A stretch of DNA of 64,000 bases from Membranihabitans marinus (GTDB lineage: Bacteria > Bacteroidota > Bacteroidia > Chitinophagales > Saprospiraceae): positions 62,001-126,000 of the forward strand of contig NZ_JAHVHU010000011.1 in assembly GCF_019802045.1 (NCBI RefSeq), read 5' to 3'. The number at the start of each line of letters is the position of its first letter. The stretch's first letter is position 1. The notes under the pieces are model-generated. The model was given only the letters and a program-made list of their open reading frames with translations. It did not search any database and was not told where the DNA came from. Both the position numbers and the translations under genes were made by a program. Shown in pieces: positions 8,021 through 17,296 of the stretch.

Positions 8021-9024
8021 AGAAGACCTACTACCTTTTCAATCCGGGCCGGGTGAGCCGTCGGGACAACACGCTAAAATTTATCCGGACGGATGAAGCC
8101 GGTAACGAACAAAAGCCCAAGTATCTTCCGGTGGAGGGTATTGCCGGATTATACATCTTCGGGAGTATCGATGCCAACTCTGCGCTCTTCAACTTTTTGG
8201 GTAAGCAAGGTATTCCGGTCCATTTCTTCGACTACTATGAACATTACACAGGTAGCTTCCATCCCAAAGAATATCTGCTGGCTGGTAAAATGCAAATTGC
8301 CCAAACCAAAACCTATTTAAACCGGAAAAGACGAATGCATATCGCTACCAGTCTGATCGAGGGAGCAAGTTTCAATATGCTGAAGAATCTGAAATATTAC
8401 CAGTCCCGGAAAGGTGGGCTGGAAACACATATTGAAAAAGTTGAGACCCACAGGAATCAAATAAAACAGACGAATGATGTAGCGGAATTAATGGGCATAG
8501 AAGGAAACATCCGCCAGGAATATTATAAGTCTTTTGACACCATTATCGAGAATTATGAAATGGGTGAAAGGGAACGGCAACCACCGGGAAATGAAATCAA
8601 TGCGCTGATTTCTTTTGGTAATATGATGAGTTACACGCTGGCTTTAGAGCAGATATATCATACCCAGCTCAATCCGACCATCAGTTTCTTGCATGAACCT
8701 GATTTTCGAAGATATAGTCTGGCGCTGGATATTGCTGAAATATTCAAGCCCATCCTGGTTGACCGGGTGATATTTAAGACACTCAACCGGAGTATGTTGC
8801 GGGATGATCATTTTGAACAACGACTTGGTGGGTGTTTTCTGAAAGAAAATGGTAAAAAAGTGTTTATCAAAAAATTTGACGAACGATTAACACAGACGAT
8901 CAAGCACCGGTCATTGGGCCGGAGTGTGAGTTATAAACGACTGGTTCGGCTGGAGTGTTATAAAATCGCCAAATATGCACTGAGAATGGAAGATGAATAT
9001 AAACCTTTTAAAATCTGGTGGTAA
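8017..9024 (+). CDS. cas1: Cas1 spacer integrase
   Basis: Cas1 is the metal-dependent integrase that inserts new spacers at the leader end. The 335-residue product has the expected N-terminal strand domain (YYLFNPGRVSRRDNTLKFI) and the helical catalytic domain. The conserved metal-binding residues are visible: Glu in MGIEGNIRQEYY (about residue 162), His in SFLHEPDFRRYSLALDIAE (about 226) and Asp in LALDIAE (about 238). It overlaps cas4 by four bases and cas2 by three (TAATG at 9022-9026). Length and motifs are those of type I-B Cas1 and nothing appears broken. Confidence 0.97.
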   Translation: MKKTYYLFNPGRVSRRDNTLKFIRTDEAGNEQKPKYLPVEGIAGLYIFGSIDANSALFNFLGKQGIPVHFFDYYEHYTGSFHPKEYLLAGKMQIAQTKTYLNRKRRMHIATSLIEGASFNMLKNLKYYQSRKGGLETHIEKVETHRNQIKQTNDVAELMGIEGNIRQEYYKSFDTIIENYEMGERERQPPGNEINALISFGNMMSYTLALEQIYHTQLNPTISFLHEPDFRRYSLALDIAEIFKPILVDRVIFKTLNRSMLRDDHFEQRLGGCFLKENGKKVFIKKFDERLTQTIKHRSLGRSVSYKRLVRLECYKIAKYALRMEDEYKPFKIWW

Positions 9025-9287
9025 TGTATGTAATAGCTGTATATGATGTAAATACAAAACGAGTGGCAAAAATGCTGAAATTGAGCCGGAGATATTTAAA
9101 TTGGATCCAGAATTCAGTATTTGAAGGGAATATCACCCCTGTCAAGCTGAAGGAGTATAAGATAAAGGCTCGGAAGATAATGAACGAAGACGAAGATAGT
9201 CTGATTATATTTCAATCCCGACATGAAGATTGGCTGGAAAAAGAGATCATAGGCATTGATAAAAACCCCCTTGATATTATACTTTGA
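9024..9287 (+). CDS. cas2: Cas2 adaptation protein
   Basis: Cas2 forms the dimeric core of the Cas1-Cas2 integrase. The 87-residue product begins MYVIAVYDVNTKRVAKML, the classic first strand with the conserved aspartate in VYDV, and continues with the WIQNSVFEG strand typical of Cas2. I chose ATG 9024 because it overlaps the cas1 stop (TAATG); an in-frame GTG two codons upstream is possible but unneeded. It is the last cas gene, and the leader and array follow at once, which is the standard layout. Confidence 0.95.
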   Translation: MYVIAVYDVNTKRVAKMLKLSRRYLNWIQNSVFEGNITPVKLKEYKIKARKIMNEDEDSLIIFQSRHEDWLEKEIIGIDKNPLDIIL

Positions 9288-9494
9288 AGTCGTCGCTGAA
9301 GATATGTAACACGCAAATATGGCCAGCTACTGAGCTTGTCATTTATAACAATTTGGTTACGTGTTAATTATCTACTTGTCGTACAAAGGATAAAAACATA
9401 TGAATAAAGATAGACGCCAAAACCAGACAAAATGTTCTTTGAAATACTGGAATTAATGTTGAATGTGAGTACTTTAGCTCACGAAACTATACGG
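9288..9494 (+). promoter_or_regulatory. CRISPR leader
   Basis: A 207-bp, AT-rich non-coding stretch lies between cas2 and the first repeat and should hold the array promoter and the integration signals. Near its end, at 9444-9454, it contains ATACTGGAATT, an 11-base match to the middle of the CRISPR repeat, which may be a relic or an integration anchor. That this is the leader side is inferred from its position next to cas2, from the intact first repeat, and from the damaged repeat at the other end. Confidence 0.75.
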
Positions 9495-10211
9495 CTCTTA
9501 ATCGCACCATACTGGAATTGAAACCGAACTTTTCCCTGTCCAGTCGATCAAAAGATCCACTCTTAATCGCACCATACTGGAATTGAAACTCGATTTCTAT
9601 TGCTATCATGTGGGCAGGTATAGCCCTCTTAATCGCACCATACTGGAATTGAAACGATCCAGGATGCCGGGTGTAATCGCTTGTATTATTCTCTTAATCG
9701 CACCATACTGGAATTGAAACGACTTTATAAATTTGTCTGCCAATTTCAATTGGTAACTCTTAATCGCACCATACTGGAATTGAAACTAGATTTTAGGGTT
9801 TAGATTTTTGTGGTATTTAAACTCTTAATCGCACCATACTGGAATTGAAACATTTAGAATATTTTCATTAACACCTGAAATTGATCTCTTAATCGCACCA
9901 TACTGGAATTGAAACTCGGAGTTATTGCCCTGATTTTGGGGCTAATCAAACTCTTAATCGCACCATACTGGAATTGAAACCTTCGAACATGATGTCATTT
10001 ATACGTTTCATGCCGCTCTTAATCGCACCATACTGGAATTGAAACTTAGCTACAATGGCCGGACATGGAATAGCAGCCGGACTCTTAATCGCACCATACT
10101 GGAATTGAAACGTTACTAGAATGAAGTCCTGTTCAACGAATTGTTGTCTCTTAATCGCACCATACTGGAATTGAAACCAAAATAACTACCTTTCTTGATT
10201 CCGTGTTTTTC

Positions 10212-10670
10212 CTCTTAATCGCACCATACTGGAATTGAAACACACTTAATGAATTAATCAAGGTCGCAAAGTACTTCTCTTAATCGCACCATACTGGAAT
10301 TGAAACGGGTAACATCTTTTTTCAACCCCTGACTATGTCGGTCTCTTAATCGCACCATACTGGAATTGAAACTGTTTTCAGCCCAAATTTGATGCGTCGC
10401 TTTGAAACTCTTAATCGCACCATACTGGAATTGAAACTTTGTCAAGAATATGAGCGCGACAATTTCGGGGAACTCTTAATCGCACCATACTGGAATTGAA
10501 ACTGTAGTAGCCGCTGTTCCTACTGACAGCCCGCACCCCTCTTAATCGCACCATACTGGAATTGAAACCGGCTAAATGTCGTACCTGTCCCCGTACTGGA
10601 ATTAACTCTTAATCGCACCATACTGGAATTGAAACATGAATACCCATTGTTGAAGCTGAACCGCCCTATC
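10212..10670 (+). repeat. CRISPR segment with duplicated spacers, leader-side copy
   Basis: Seven consecutive repeat-spacer units starting at 10212, 10277, 10343, 10408, 10473, 10539 and 10606 carry spacers that recur later in the array. By eye all seven spacers match their partners in the distal copy exactly. Here they are adjacent, whereas in the distal copy extra spacers stand between them. Confidence 0.92.
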
Positions 10671-12062
10671 CTCTTAATCGCACCATACTGGAATTGAAAC
10701 ACCGAATCACAAATCTACAGATATCGGAGCCTGAACTCTTAATCGCACCATACTGGAATTGAAACCAGGTGGAATAGAAAAAAGAACTTCGGATTAATGA
10801 ACTCTTAATCGCACCATACTGGAATTGAAACTTTTCTTCAATTCGGACACAAGGTCATCCACTTCAACTCTTAATCGCACCATACTGGAATTGAAACCAC
10901 TCCGTCACTATCTTCCTGCCATCCGCCTGTTGCCTCTTAATCGCACCATACTGGAATTGAAACGATCCACGCCGCTACGCTATCTAGATCGGACTTGTAA
11001 CTCTTAATCGCACCATACTGGAATTGAAACGAAGACCCGTGTAACGACTTCGAGGTAACGGTGTCCTCTTAATCGCACCATACTGGAATTGAAACTCAAT
11101 GTGCCTGTGTTGTATTTATCAATGTCCCCCAACTCTTAATCGCACCATACTGGAATTGAAACACATCTGACGGAATAGTCAATGTAGAGAACGGCCCAGC
11201 TCTTAATCGCACCATACTGGAATTGAAACCGATCAATGCCCCCGGACCGGTCAATATAGAATGGTCTCTTAATCGCACCATACTGGAATTGAAACTTGCC
11301 GAGGGTGATTCTTTGACTTTCCAAACCAAACTCTTAATCGCACCATACTGGAATTGAAACTGGATTCAGGCTTTGCGAACTTAGCCATCTGCCACTCCTC
11401 TTAATCGCACCATACTGGAATTGAAACCCGCATATTAAAGATCAGATCCTAAAACAGATCCTCTCTTAATCGCACCATACTGGAATTGAAACACCCTTCT
11501 AATAAAGAAGTGTTAGAAGACCTGGTAAGACTCTTAATCGCACCATACTGGAATTGAAACCTGATGACAGCCTATGGCTTCCAGATAGATTGCCATCTCT
11601 TAATCGCACCATACTGGAATTGAAACTTTTTTACACTACAATAAACACCAATCCTTTGATGACTCTTAATCGCACCATACTGGAATTGAAACGTTGATGA
11701 TAGCGTCCTCTGTTTTGGCTTCCTGAAACCTCTTAATCGCACCATACTGGAATTGAAACACGCTTTGCAACCGCGGGTAAGACCTTCTGATCTGTCTCTT
11801 AATCGCACCATACTGGAATTGAAACCTTTATGAGCTTCTGAACTGAAATGTTCTCATAGGCTTCTCTTAATCGCACCATACTGGAATTGAAACTGATCTT
11901 AATTAATCAAAACAAGAAAAATGAGTGTACTCTTAATCGCACCATACTGGAATTGAAACTGTTCTACAGCACTGCGGAAGCAAAGGACGGGAACGTCTCT
12001 TAATCGCACCATACTGGAATTGAAACGTATAAGGACAACGACTGGCTTCATGATACTATTCA

Positions 12063-12982
12063 CTCTTAATCGCACCATACTGGAATTGAAACACACTTAA
12101 TGAATTAATCAAGGTCGCAAAGTACTTCTCTTAATCGCACCATACTGGAATTGAAACGGGTAACATCTTTTTTCAACCCCTGACTATGTCGGTCTCTTAA
12201 TCGCACCATACTGGAATTGAAACTGTTTTCAGCCCAAATTTGATGCGTCGCTTTGAAACTCTTAATCGCACCATACTGGAATTGAAACCTGTTGTGACAT
12301 TCAATATTGATTACGTTGGGTCTGCTCATAATCGCACCATACTGGAATTGAAACTGTCCTCTTCCCTATCACGTCAATTATATCTTCCCGCTCTTAATCG
12401 CACCATACTGGAATTGAAACTCACAGGCATCCGGGTGTTCGGTTTAGAATAGAGTTCTCTTAATCGCACCATACTGGAATTGAAACTTTGTCAAGAATAT
12501 GAGCGCGACAATTTCGGGGAACTCTTAATCGCACCATACTGGAATTGAAACGAGCACCGTACTTGACAACCAAACTAAATTGGCGTGCTCTTAATCGCAC
12601 CATACTGGAATTGAAACTGTGCCATCCATCCATATACCACCCTTCCATATACCCTCTTAATCGCACCATACTGGAATTGAAACTGTAGTAGCCGCTGTTC
12701 CTACTGACAGCCCGCACCCCTCTTAATCGCACCATACTGGAATTGAAACTATTGGAAGCAAAGCTCGTTAGGCTTTTTTATCAACTCTTAATCGCACCAT
12801 ACTGGAATTGAAACCGGCTAAATGTCGTACCTGTCCCCGTACTGGAATTAACTCTTAATCGCACCATACTGGAATTGAAACGAAGATAGGTTAGGGTAAG
12901 ATTCAATAGATAGCTTACTCTTAATCGCACCATACTGGAATTGAAACATGAATACCCATTGTTGAAGCTGAACCGCCCTATC
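12063..12982 (+). repeat. CRISPR segment with duplicated spacers, distal copy
   Basis: Units starting at 12063, 12128, 12194, 12457, 12720, 12785 is not shared, 12852 is not shared; the shared spacers follow the repeats at 12063, 12128, 12194, 12457, 12654, 12785 and 12918 respectively. They repeat the seven leader-side spacers in the same order. Between them are seven spacers found only here, inserted as groups of three, two, one and one. The arrangement is that expected of two copies of one segment, one of which later lost spacers by recombination between repeats. Any discrepancy of one unit in this listing should be settled by re-reading the array; the order and identity of the shared spacers are clear. 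Confidence 0.88.
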
Positions 12983-13138
12983 CTCTTAATCGCACCATAC
13001 TGGAATTGAAACACGGAGCACGTCCGGTTGAGGTGAAGGAGATCAAGCTCTTAATCGCACCATACTGGAATTGAAACTTAATGAATCCGTCAACGTCAAT
13101 GTCTGTCCGTCATCCTCTTAATCGCACCATACTGGAAT

Positions 13139-13184
13139 GCGGCAGATTTGACAGATCTCGAAGATCTGTTAAATCTCAAGCCGC
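13139..13184. repeat. REP palindrome, copy 4, truncating the last CRISPR repeat
   Basis: The last CRISPR repeat stops after 24 of its 30 bases, and the very next base starts a 46-bp REP palindrome (GCGGCAGATTTGACAGATCT, centre CGAA, right arm GATCTGTTAAATC...GCCGC). It is nearly identical to the copies around the RAYT gene 6 kb upstream. The missing repeat end (TGAAAC) does not resume on the far side, so the event removed the old end of the array as well as adding the REP. Confidence 0.9.
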
Positions 13185-13525
13185 ATCCTTATATGTCTCA
13201 ACTCGTATATAAATAATGTGGTGCCCATTATTTATTAGTTATCAAATTTTCTTCAAAGAAATGTTTGCGTTCAGTGGATGCGGTTGTTTCGACACTATGC
13301 CTCGTATTTCTCTTTTACATCGTCGATGCAGTTGACTCGATTGCTTTTTACTCTGTAAGTGATCCGCGCTGGTCGGACTACTGACATCCATTGATTTAGG
13401 TTGATTTCCAACTATGAACGGAGCTGGAGCTCCATTCTCCCGGGACACTCAAATCATCAACAATTGTACAATACCTCGGGGTTTGACATATCCAAAACTA
13501 TGATTCGTTCCTGTGGTTCGCTATT
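13185..13525. other. Non-coding stretch after the CRISPR array
   Basis: About 340 bases between the terminal REP and the 106-bp tandem repeats. I see no repeat remnant, no convincing reading frame and no clear terminator. Older spacers may once have stood here, but nothing recognisable remains. Confidence 0.5.
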
Positions 13526-13925
13526 CAGGTGCCAGACACTACCCACACCCGCAGGGCTTTTGCGGCAAGTGCCTGACACCACAAACGCCGTGATCCTCTG
13601 TGAAGCCACGCTCTGGTTAATGCCCGCTATACAGATGCCAGATACTATCCACACCCGCAAGGCTTTTGCGGCAAGTGTCTGACACCACAAACGCCGTGAT
13701 CCTCTGTGAAGCCACGCTCTGGTTAATGCCCGCTGTACAGGTGCCAGACACTATCCACACCCACAAGGCTTTCACGGCAAGTGTCTGACACCACAATCGC
13801 CGTGATTCTCGGCGAAACCACGTTCTGGTGAGTGTCCGCTATTCAGGTGCCAGATACTATCCACACCCGCAAGGCTTTCACGGCAAGTGCTTGACACGAC
13901 ATACGCCGTGATTCTCGGTGAAAAT
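13526..13925. repeat. 106-bp tandem hairpin repeats, about four copies
   Basis: The phrase CAG-A/G-TGCCAGA-C/T-ACTA begins at 13526, 13632, 13738 and 13844, exactly 106 bp apart each time. Each unit contains a long hairpin: GGTGCCAGACACT pairs, with a mismatch, with AGTGTCTGACACC, and inside lies CCGCAA...TTGCGG. The rest of the unit (for example ACGCCGTGATCCTCTG) is also repeated, and the fourth unit decays after about 80 bases. Copies differ by scattered substitutions. No gene fits the block. Its role is unknown; it could be a palindromic mobile repeat array. Confidence 0.85.
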
Positions 13926-14078
13926 GAGCCCTGATTCCTCGTGAAGTCCGTCGTGCCCCCCCTGCTCCGAAAGGTTAAAGTTTCTACCCTCAATACCGCC
14001 AACTCTAATAAATCGTTAAATTTATCAGCAACCCGGGATCAGAAACAATTTGAGTGACCTTAATAAAACACACCCTAT

Positions 14079-15890
14079 ATGATGCATCGCTGGATTCTGA
14101 TTCTGATGGCGCTTTTCAGTACCTCACTTATTCATGCCCAGGAATACACCGACTATATCGGCGCCGGTCACTATCAGGGGATGACCGTTCATTCCAGTAA
14201 CGATTTCCAACCCCCCGGCCGGGATCAACAGGCCCACATTGCTAATACCATCAATGGGCGAGGTCTCGATGGCCCCAGACAAGCCGCCGCCCGTTTTCTA
14301 TCGCAGGCGTCCTTTGGCGGAAGTGCTCTGGATATCGACCGGGTCATGGACATGGGGTTTGAAAACTGGATCGATGACCAAATTTCCATACACGGCCCTT
14401 CCATGATGGAAACCATGACGGCGATCACCCGGGAAGCGTACGAACTCTACCTCCGGGATCCCGAAAACAATCCCGATGATTTTTATGGTCCCGCCTGGAA
14501 CCACTTCCAGTATGCGTTCTGGCAGAATAACATCCAAAATGAAGATTTACTGCGACAACGGGTCGCCTGGGCACTGAGCCAAATCATGGTGATCTCCATC
14601 CGGTCCGATCTGGACGGACGGGGGGAAGCCCTGGCCACCTACTACGATATCCTGCTCAATAATGCGCTTGGGAATTATGAAGATTTACTCTATCAGGTGA
14701 CGTTATCTCCGGCCATGGGCTTTTACCTGAGTCACTACAACAACCCCAAAGCGGATCCGGAGAAAAACATCCATCCCGATGAAAACTATGCCCGGGAGGT
14801 TATGCAGCTTTTTAGCATCGGCCTCTACATGCTGAACAATGACGGAACGCATAAAAAAGACGGCGCCGGACAGGATATCCCGACCTACGACAATAGCGAC
14901 ATCACCGAAATGGCCCGGGTGTTCACCGGACTCGGACCCGGTGGTATCAAGGAGACCACGGACTGGTTGACCGAACCCTATTTTGGTTTGGAACCGTACT
15001 GGAATGATTACACCGTGCCGATGGTCATGTACGAAGAGTACCATGATACAGACGCTAAAAATTTGATCAACGGGACCACCCTCCCGGCCGGACAATCCGG
15101 CATGGAAGATGTCCGCCAGGCCATCCACCACCTCGCCATGCATCCCAATGTAGGGCCCTTTCTGGCCCGGCGGTTGATTCAAAACCTGGTCAAATCCAAT
15201 CCGAGCCCGGAATACATCGACCGAGTGGCTTCCGTGTTCAATAACAACGGATCCGGTGAACGAGGTGATCTCGGAGCGGTCGTCAAAGCTATTCTGCTTG
15301 ACCCTGAGGCACGCACCTGTGCCTGGATACAGGATGAATACCAGGGCAAATTGCGGGAGCCCTTTCAGCGCTATATGCAGGTGGTTCGCTCCATGGATCT
15401 GCTCAATATCAATGGCAAATACTGGAACATCGGCTATCAGTTTGCTGAAACCACCGGACAGATCCCGCTCGCTTCCAATTCAGTGTTCAATTTTTTCCTG
15501 CCGGATTATCAGCCCCAATCCTTCAAGAAAAAAGGCGATCTCTATGGTCCCGAATTTCAGATTCACAATTCCAAGACCAGTATTGGAATCATCAACCAGT
15601 TCTATCAATGGGCGCTCCGCTGGAATTTGTTGAATTCCTGGGAAGAGATCGAACCCACCTACCTGGATTATGTGACCTGCGAACCCCTGGCCAAGGACCC
15701 TGAGATCTTGCTTAACAAATTGGACATTCTTTTCACCCACGGTCAAATGACCGATGGAAACCGAAAGATAATCCGCGAAGCGATGGAAAGTCTGCGCCCC
15801 GGGAATATGGGGGCTGACTTTCTGGAATACCGGGTGGCTACTGCTTTGTATCTGACTTTGATCAATCCCGACTTCGCCATTTTAAAATAA
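14079..15890 (+). CDS. DUF1800 family secreted protein
   Basis: A 603-residue protein with a signal peptide (MMHRWILILMALFSTSLIHAQ, cut after AQ) followed by a DUF1800 domain: AARFLSQASFGGSALDIDRVMDMGFENWID, LRQRVAWALSQIMVIS, PDENYAREVMQLFSIGLYML and, further on, ARVFTGL and LARRLIQNLVKSNPSPEYI. DUF1800 proteins are exported and of unknown biochemical function, and they are nearly always paired with a DUF1501 gene, as here 15 bp downstream. The length is within the family's range. ATG codons at 14079 and 14082 are both possible starts. The role is likely in the envelope or extracellular, but the reaction is not known. Confidence 0.9.
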   Translation: MMHRWILILMALFSTSLIHAQEYTDYIGAGHYQGMTVHSSNDFQPPGRDQQAHIANTINGRGLDGPRQAAARFLSQASFGGSALDIDRVMDMGFENWIDDQISIHGPSMMETMTAITREAYELYLRDPENNPDDFYGPAWNHFQYAFWQNNIQNEDLLRQRVAWALSQIMVISIRSDLDGRGEALATYYDILLNNALGNYEDLLYQVTLSPAMGFYLSHYNNPKADPEKNIHPDENYAREVMQLFSIGLYMLNNDGTHKKDGAGQDIPTYDNSDITEMARVFTGLGPGGIKETTDWLTEPYFGLEPYWNDYTVPMVMYEEYHDTDAKNLINGTTLPAGQSGMEDVRQAIHHLAMHPNVGPFLARRLIQNLVKSNPSPEYIDRVASVFNNNGSGERGDLGAVVKAILLDPEARTCAWIQDEYQGKLREPFQRYMQVVRSMDLLNINGKYWNIGYQFAETTGQIPLASNSVFNFFLPDYQPQSFKKKGDLYGPEFQIHNSKTSIGIINQFYQWALRWNLLNSWEEIEPTYLDYVTCEPLAKDPEILLNKLDILFTHGQMTDGNRKIIREAMESLRPGNMGADFLEYRVATALYLTLINPDFAILK

Positions 15891-15905
15891 CACCATCTGC
15901 ATCCT

Positions 15906-17294
15906 ATGAAACGACGAAAATTTTTGGGCCAAATGGGTTGTGCAGCGCTGGGATACACCACGCTATATTCCTCCTTAATCAACCTCAAAGCCATTAATGC
16001 AGCAGCTCTGGCGGACTCGACCACGGCTGCAGCTGGTGACTACAAAGCCCTGGTGTGCATCTTACTTTCCGGCGGGAATGATTCCTACAACATGCTGGTG
16101 CCCACGGAGCAAAACCAGTACAACACCTACCAGACCACCCGATCCAATCTGGCGATTCCCCGGCAGGATCTGTTACCTCTGAGTTCACCGGGCTTAGCAT
16201 CCGGGCATTTTGGAATTCATCCCGGCATGCCGGAAGTCAGAGAGCTTTTTGGGCAGGAGAAGCTCGCGTTCGTTGCCAATGTGGGAACCCTGATCGAACC
16301 CACCACCAAACAACAATTTTACAGCGGAAGTCATCCCCTCCCCCTCGGTCTTTTTTCCCATTCAGATCAGATCCAGCAATGGCAGACGGGCCGGCCGGAA
16401 CAACGTGCTGCGACCGGATGGGGTGGCCGTGTGGCCGAATTGGTGCAGTCTATGAATTTCAATCAAAAGATGTCCATGAATATCTCCCTGTCAGAAACGA
16501 ACGTATTTCAACAAGGCAATGAGATCTTTGAGTATGCGATCAGTCCCAACGGTGCTCCGGGAATCTACGGCCGCAACAGCTCCTGGGAACTGGATGTGAT
16601 CCAGCAGGCGGCGCTCAGCGAGATGCTGGACAAACAGTACCAGGACATCTACAAACAGACCTACGTCAATACCATCAAAAGTTCAGATGAGGCTACACAA
16701 GAATTCCAGCAAGCCCTGGAGCAGGCGCATTCGTTCCAGACCCCGTTCTCTGACAATTACATATCCAATAGCTTCCGAATGATTGCCCAAACCATTTCGG
16801 TTCAGGCTACACTCGGGTTTCAGCGCCAAATCTTCTTCCTCAATTTTGGCGGGTGGGATCACCACGATGAGATACTGACCAATCAAGGGAATATGCTTCC
16901 CGTGGTCAGCAAGGCCCTCAGTGAATTCCAGGCAGCAATGGAAGAGATCAATAAATCCCAGGCAGTGACCACATTTTCAATCTCTGATTTTGCACGAACG
17001 CTAACGTCCAATGGCAATGGCACCGACCACGCGTGGGGTGGCCATACCATGGTCATGGGTGGCGCAGTCGAAGGCGGACGTATTTATGGCGAATACCCTT
17101 CCCTGGAATTAAAAAACCCACTCGATCTGGGAAATGGGGTCCTGATCCCTACCACTTCAGCAGATCAATATTTTGCCGAATTGGCCTTGTGGTTCGGCGT
17201 GTCCAAAGGAGAAGCAATGGAACTCTTTCCCAATCTCCGTAATTTCTACAATCCCTCATCCGTCAACCGTCCTATTGGCTTTCTAAACCTGTGA
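15906..17294 (+). CDS. DUF1501 family protein, Tat-type signal
   Basis: A 462-residue protein beginning MKRRKFLGQMGCAALGY, which resembles a twin-arginine export signal (RRKFL) or a lipobox-like leader. The mature part has the DUF1501 features: YKALVCILLSGGNDSYNMLVP at the start, HPGMPEVRELFGQEKLAFVANVGTL, and near the end TDHAWGGHTMVMGG, which places Asp and His residues as in the alkaline phosphatase/sulfatase-like fold to which DUF1501 belongs. It is co-transcribed with the DUF1800 gene and overlaps or abuts the next gene, which starts 2 bp after its stop. Partner function in the envelope is inferred; no substrate can be named. Confidence 0.9.
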   Translation: MKRRKFLGQMGCAALGYTTLYSSLINLKAINAAALADSTTAAAGDYKALVCILLSGGNDSYNMLVPTEQNQYNTYQTTRSNLAIPRQDLLPLSSPGLASGHFGIHPGMPEVRELFGQEKLAFVANVGTLIEPTTKQQFYSGSHPLPLGLFSHSDQIQQWQTGRPEQRAATGWGGRVAELVQSMNFNQKMSMNISLSETNVFQQGNEIFEYAISPNGAPGIYGRNSSWELDVIQQAALSEMLDKQYQDIYKQTYVNTIKSSDEATQEFQQALEQAHSFQTPFSDNYISNSFRMIAQTISVQATLGFQRQIFFLNFGGWDHHDEILTNQGNMLPVVSKALSEFQAAMEEINKSQAVTTFSISDFARTLTSNGNGTDHAWGGHTMVMGGAVEGGRIYGEYPSLELKNPLDLGNGVLIPTTSADQYFAELALWFGVSKGEAMELFPNLRNFYNPSSVNRPIGFLNL

Positions 17295-17296
17295 TC

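Larger units (their letters stand above)
9495..13138 (+). CRISPR. Type I-B CRISPR array: 55 complete repeats plus one truncated
   Basis: A 30-bp repeat begins CTCTTAATCGCACCATAC and ends TGGAATTGAAAC; its last eight bases (ATTGAAAC) are the usual I-B crRNA handle. By hand count there are 55 full repeats and 55 spacers of about 34-37 bp, then a 24-base truncated repeat at 13115-13138. One internal repeat (12325) carries a T-to-A change at its fourth base. Seven spacers are present twice in the same order, so about 48 are distinct. The repeat has no strong internal palindrome. The many short reading frames here are artefacts of the repeat. Spacer targets cannot be told from the sequence alone. 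Confidence 0.98.

Noticed and set aside
10254-13014. Many short reading frames rich in FNSSMVRLR or NRTILELK across the array
   Set aside because: They are translations of the 30-bp CRISPR repeat in different frames, not genes.
13139-13184. The REP at the array end as an intrinsic terminator
   Set aside because: There is no T-run after the stem, and identical copies lie around and inside the RAYT gene, so it is a repeat family.
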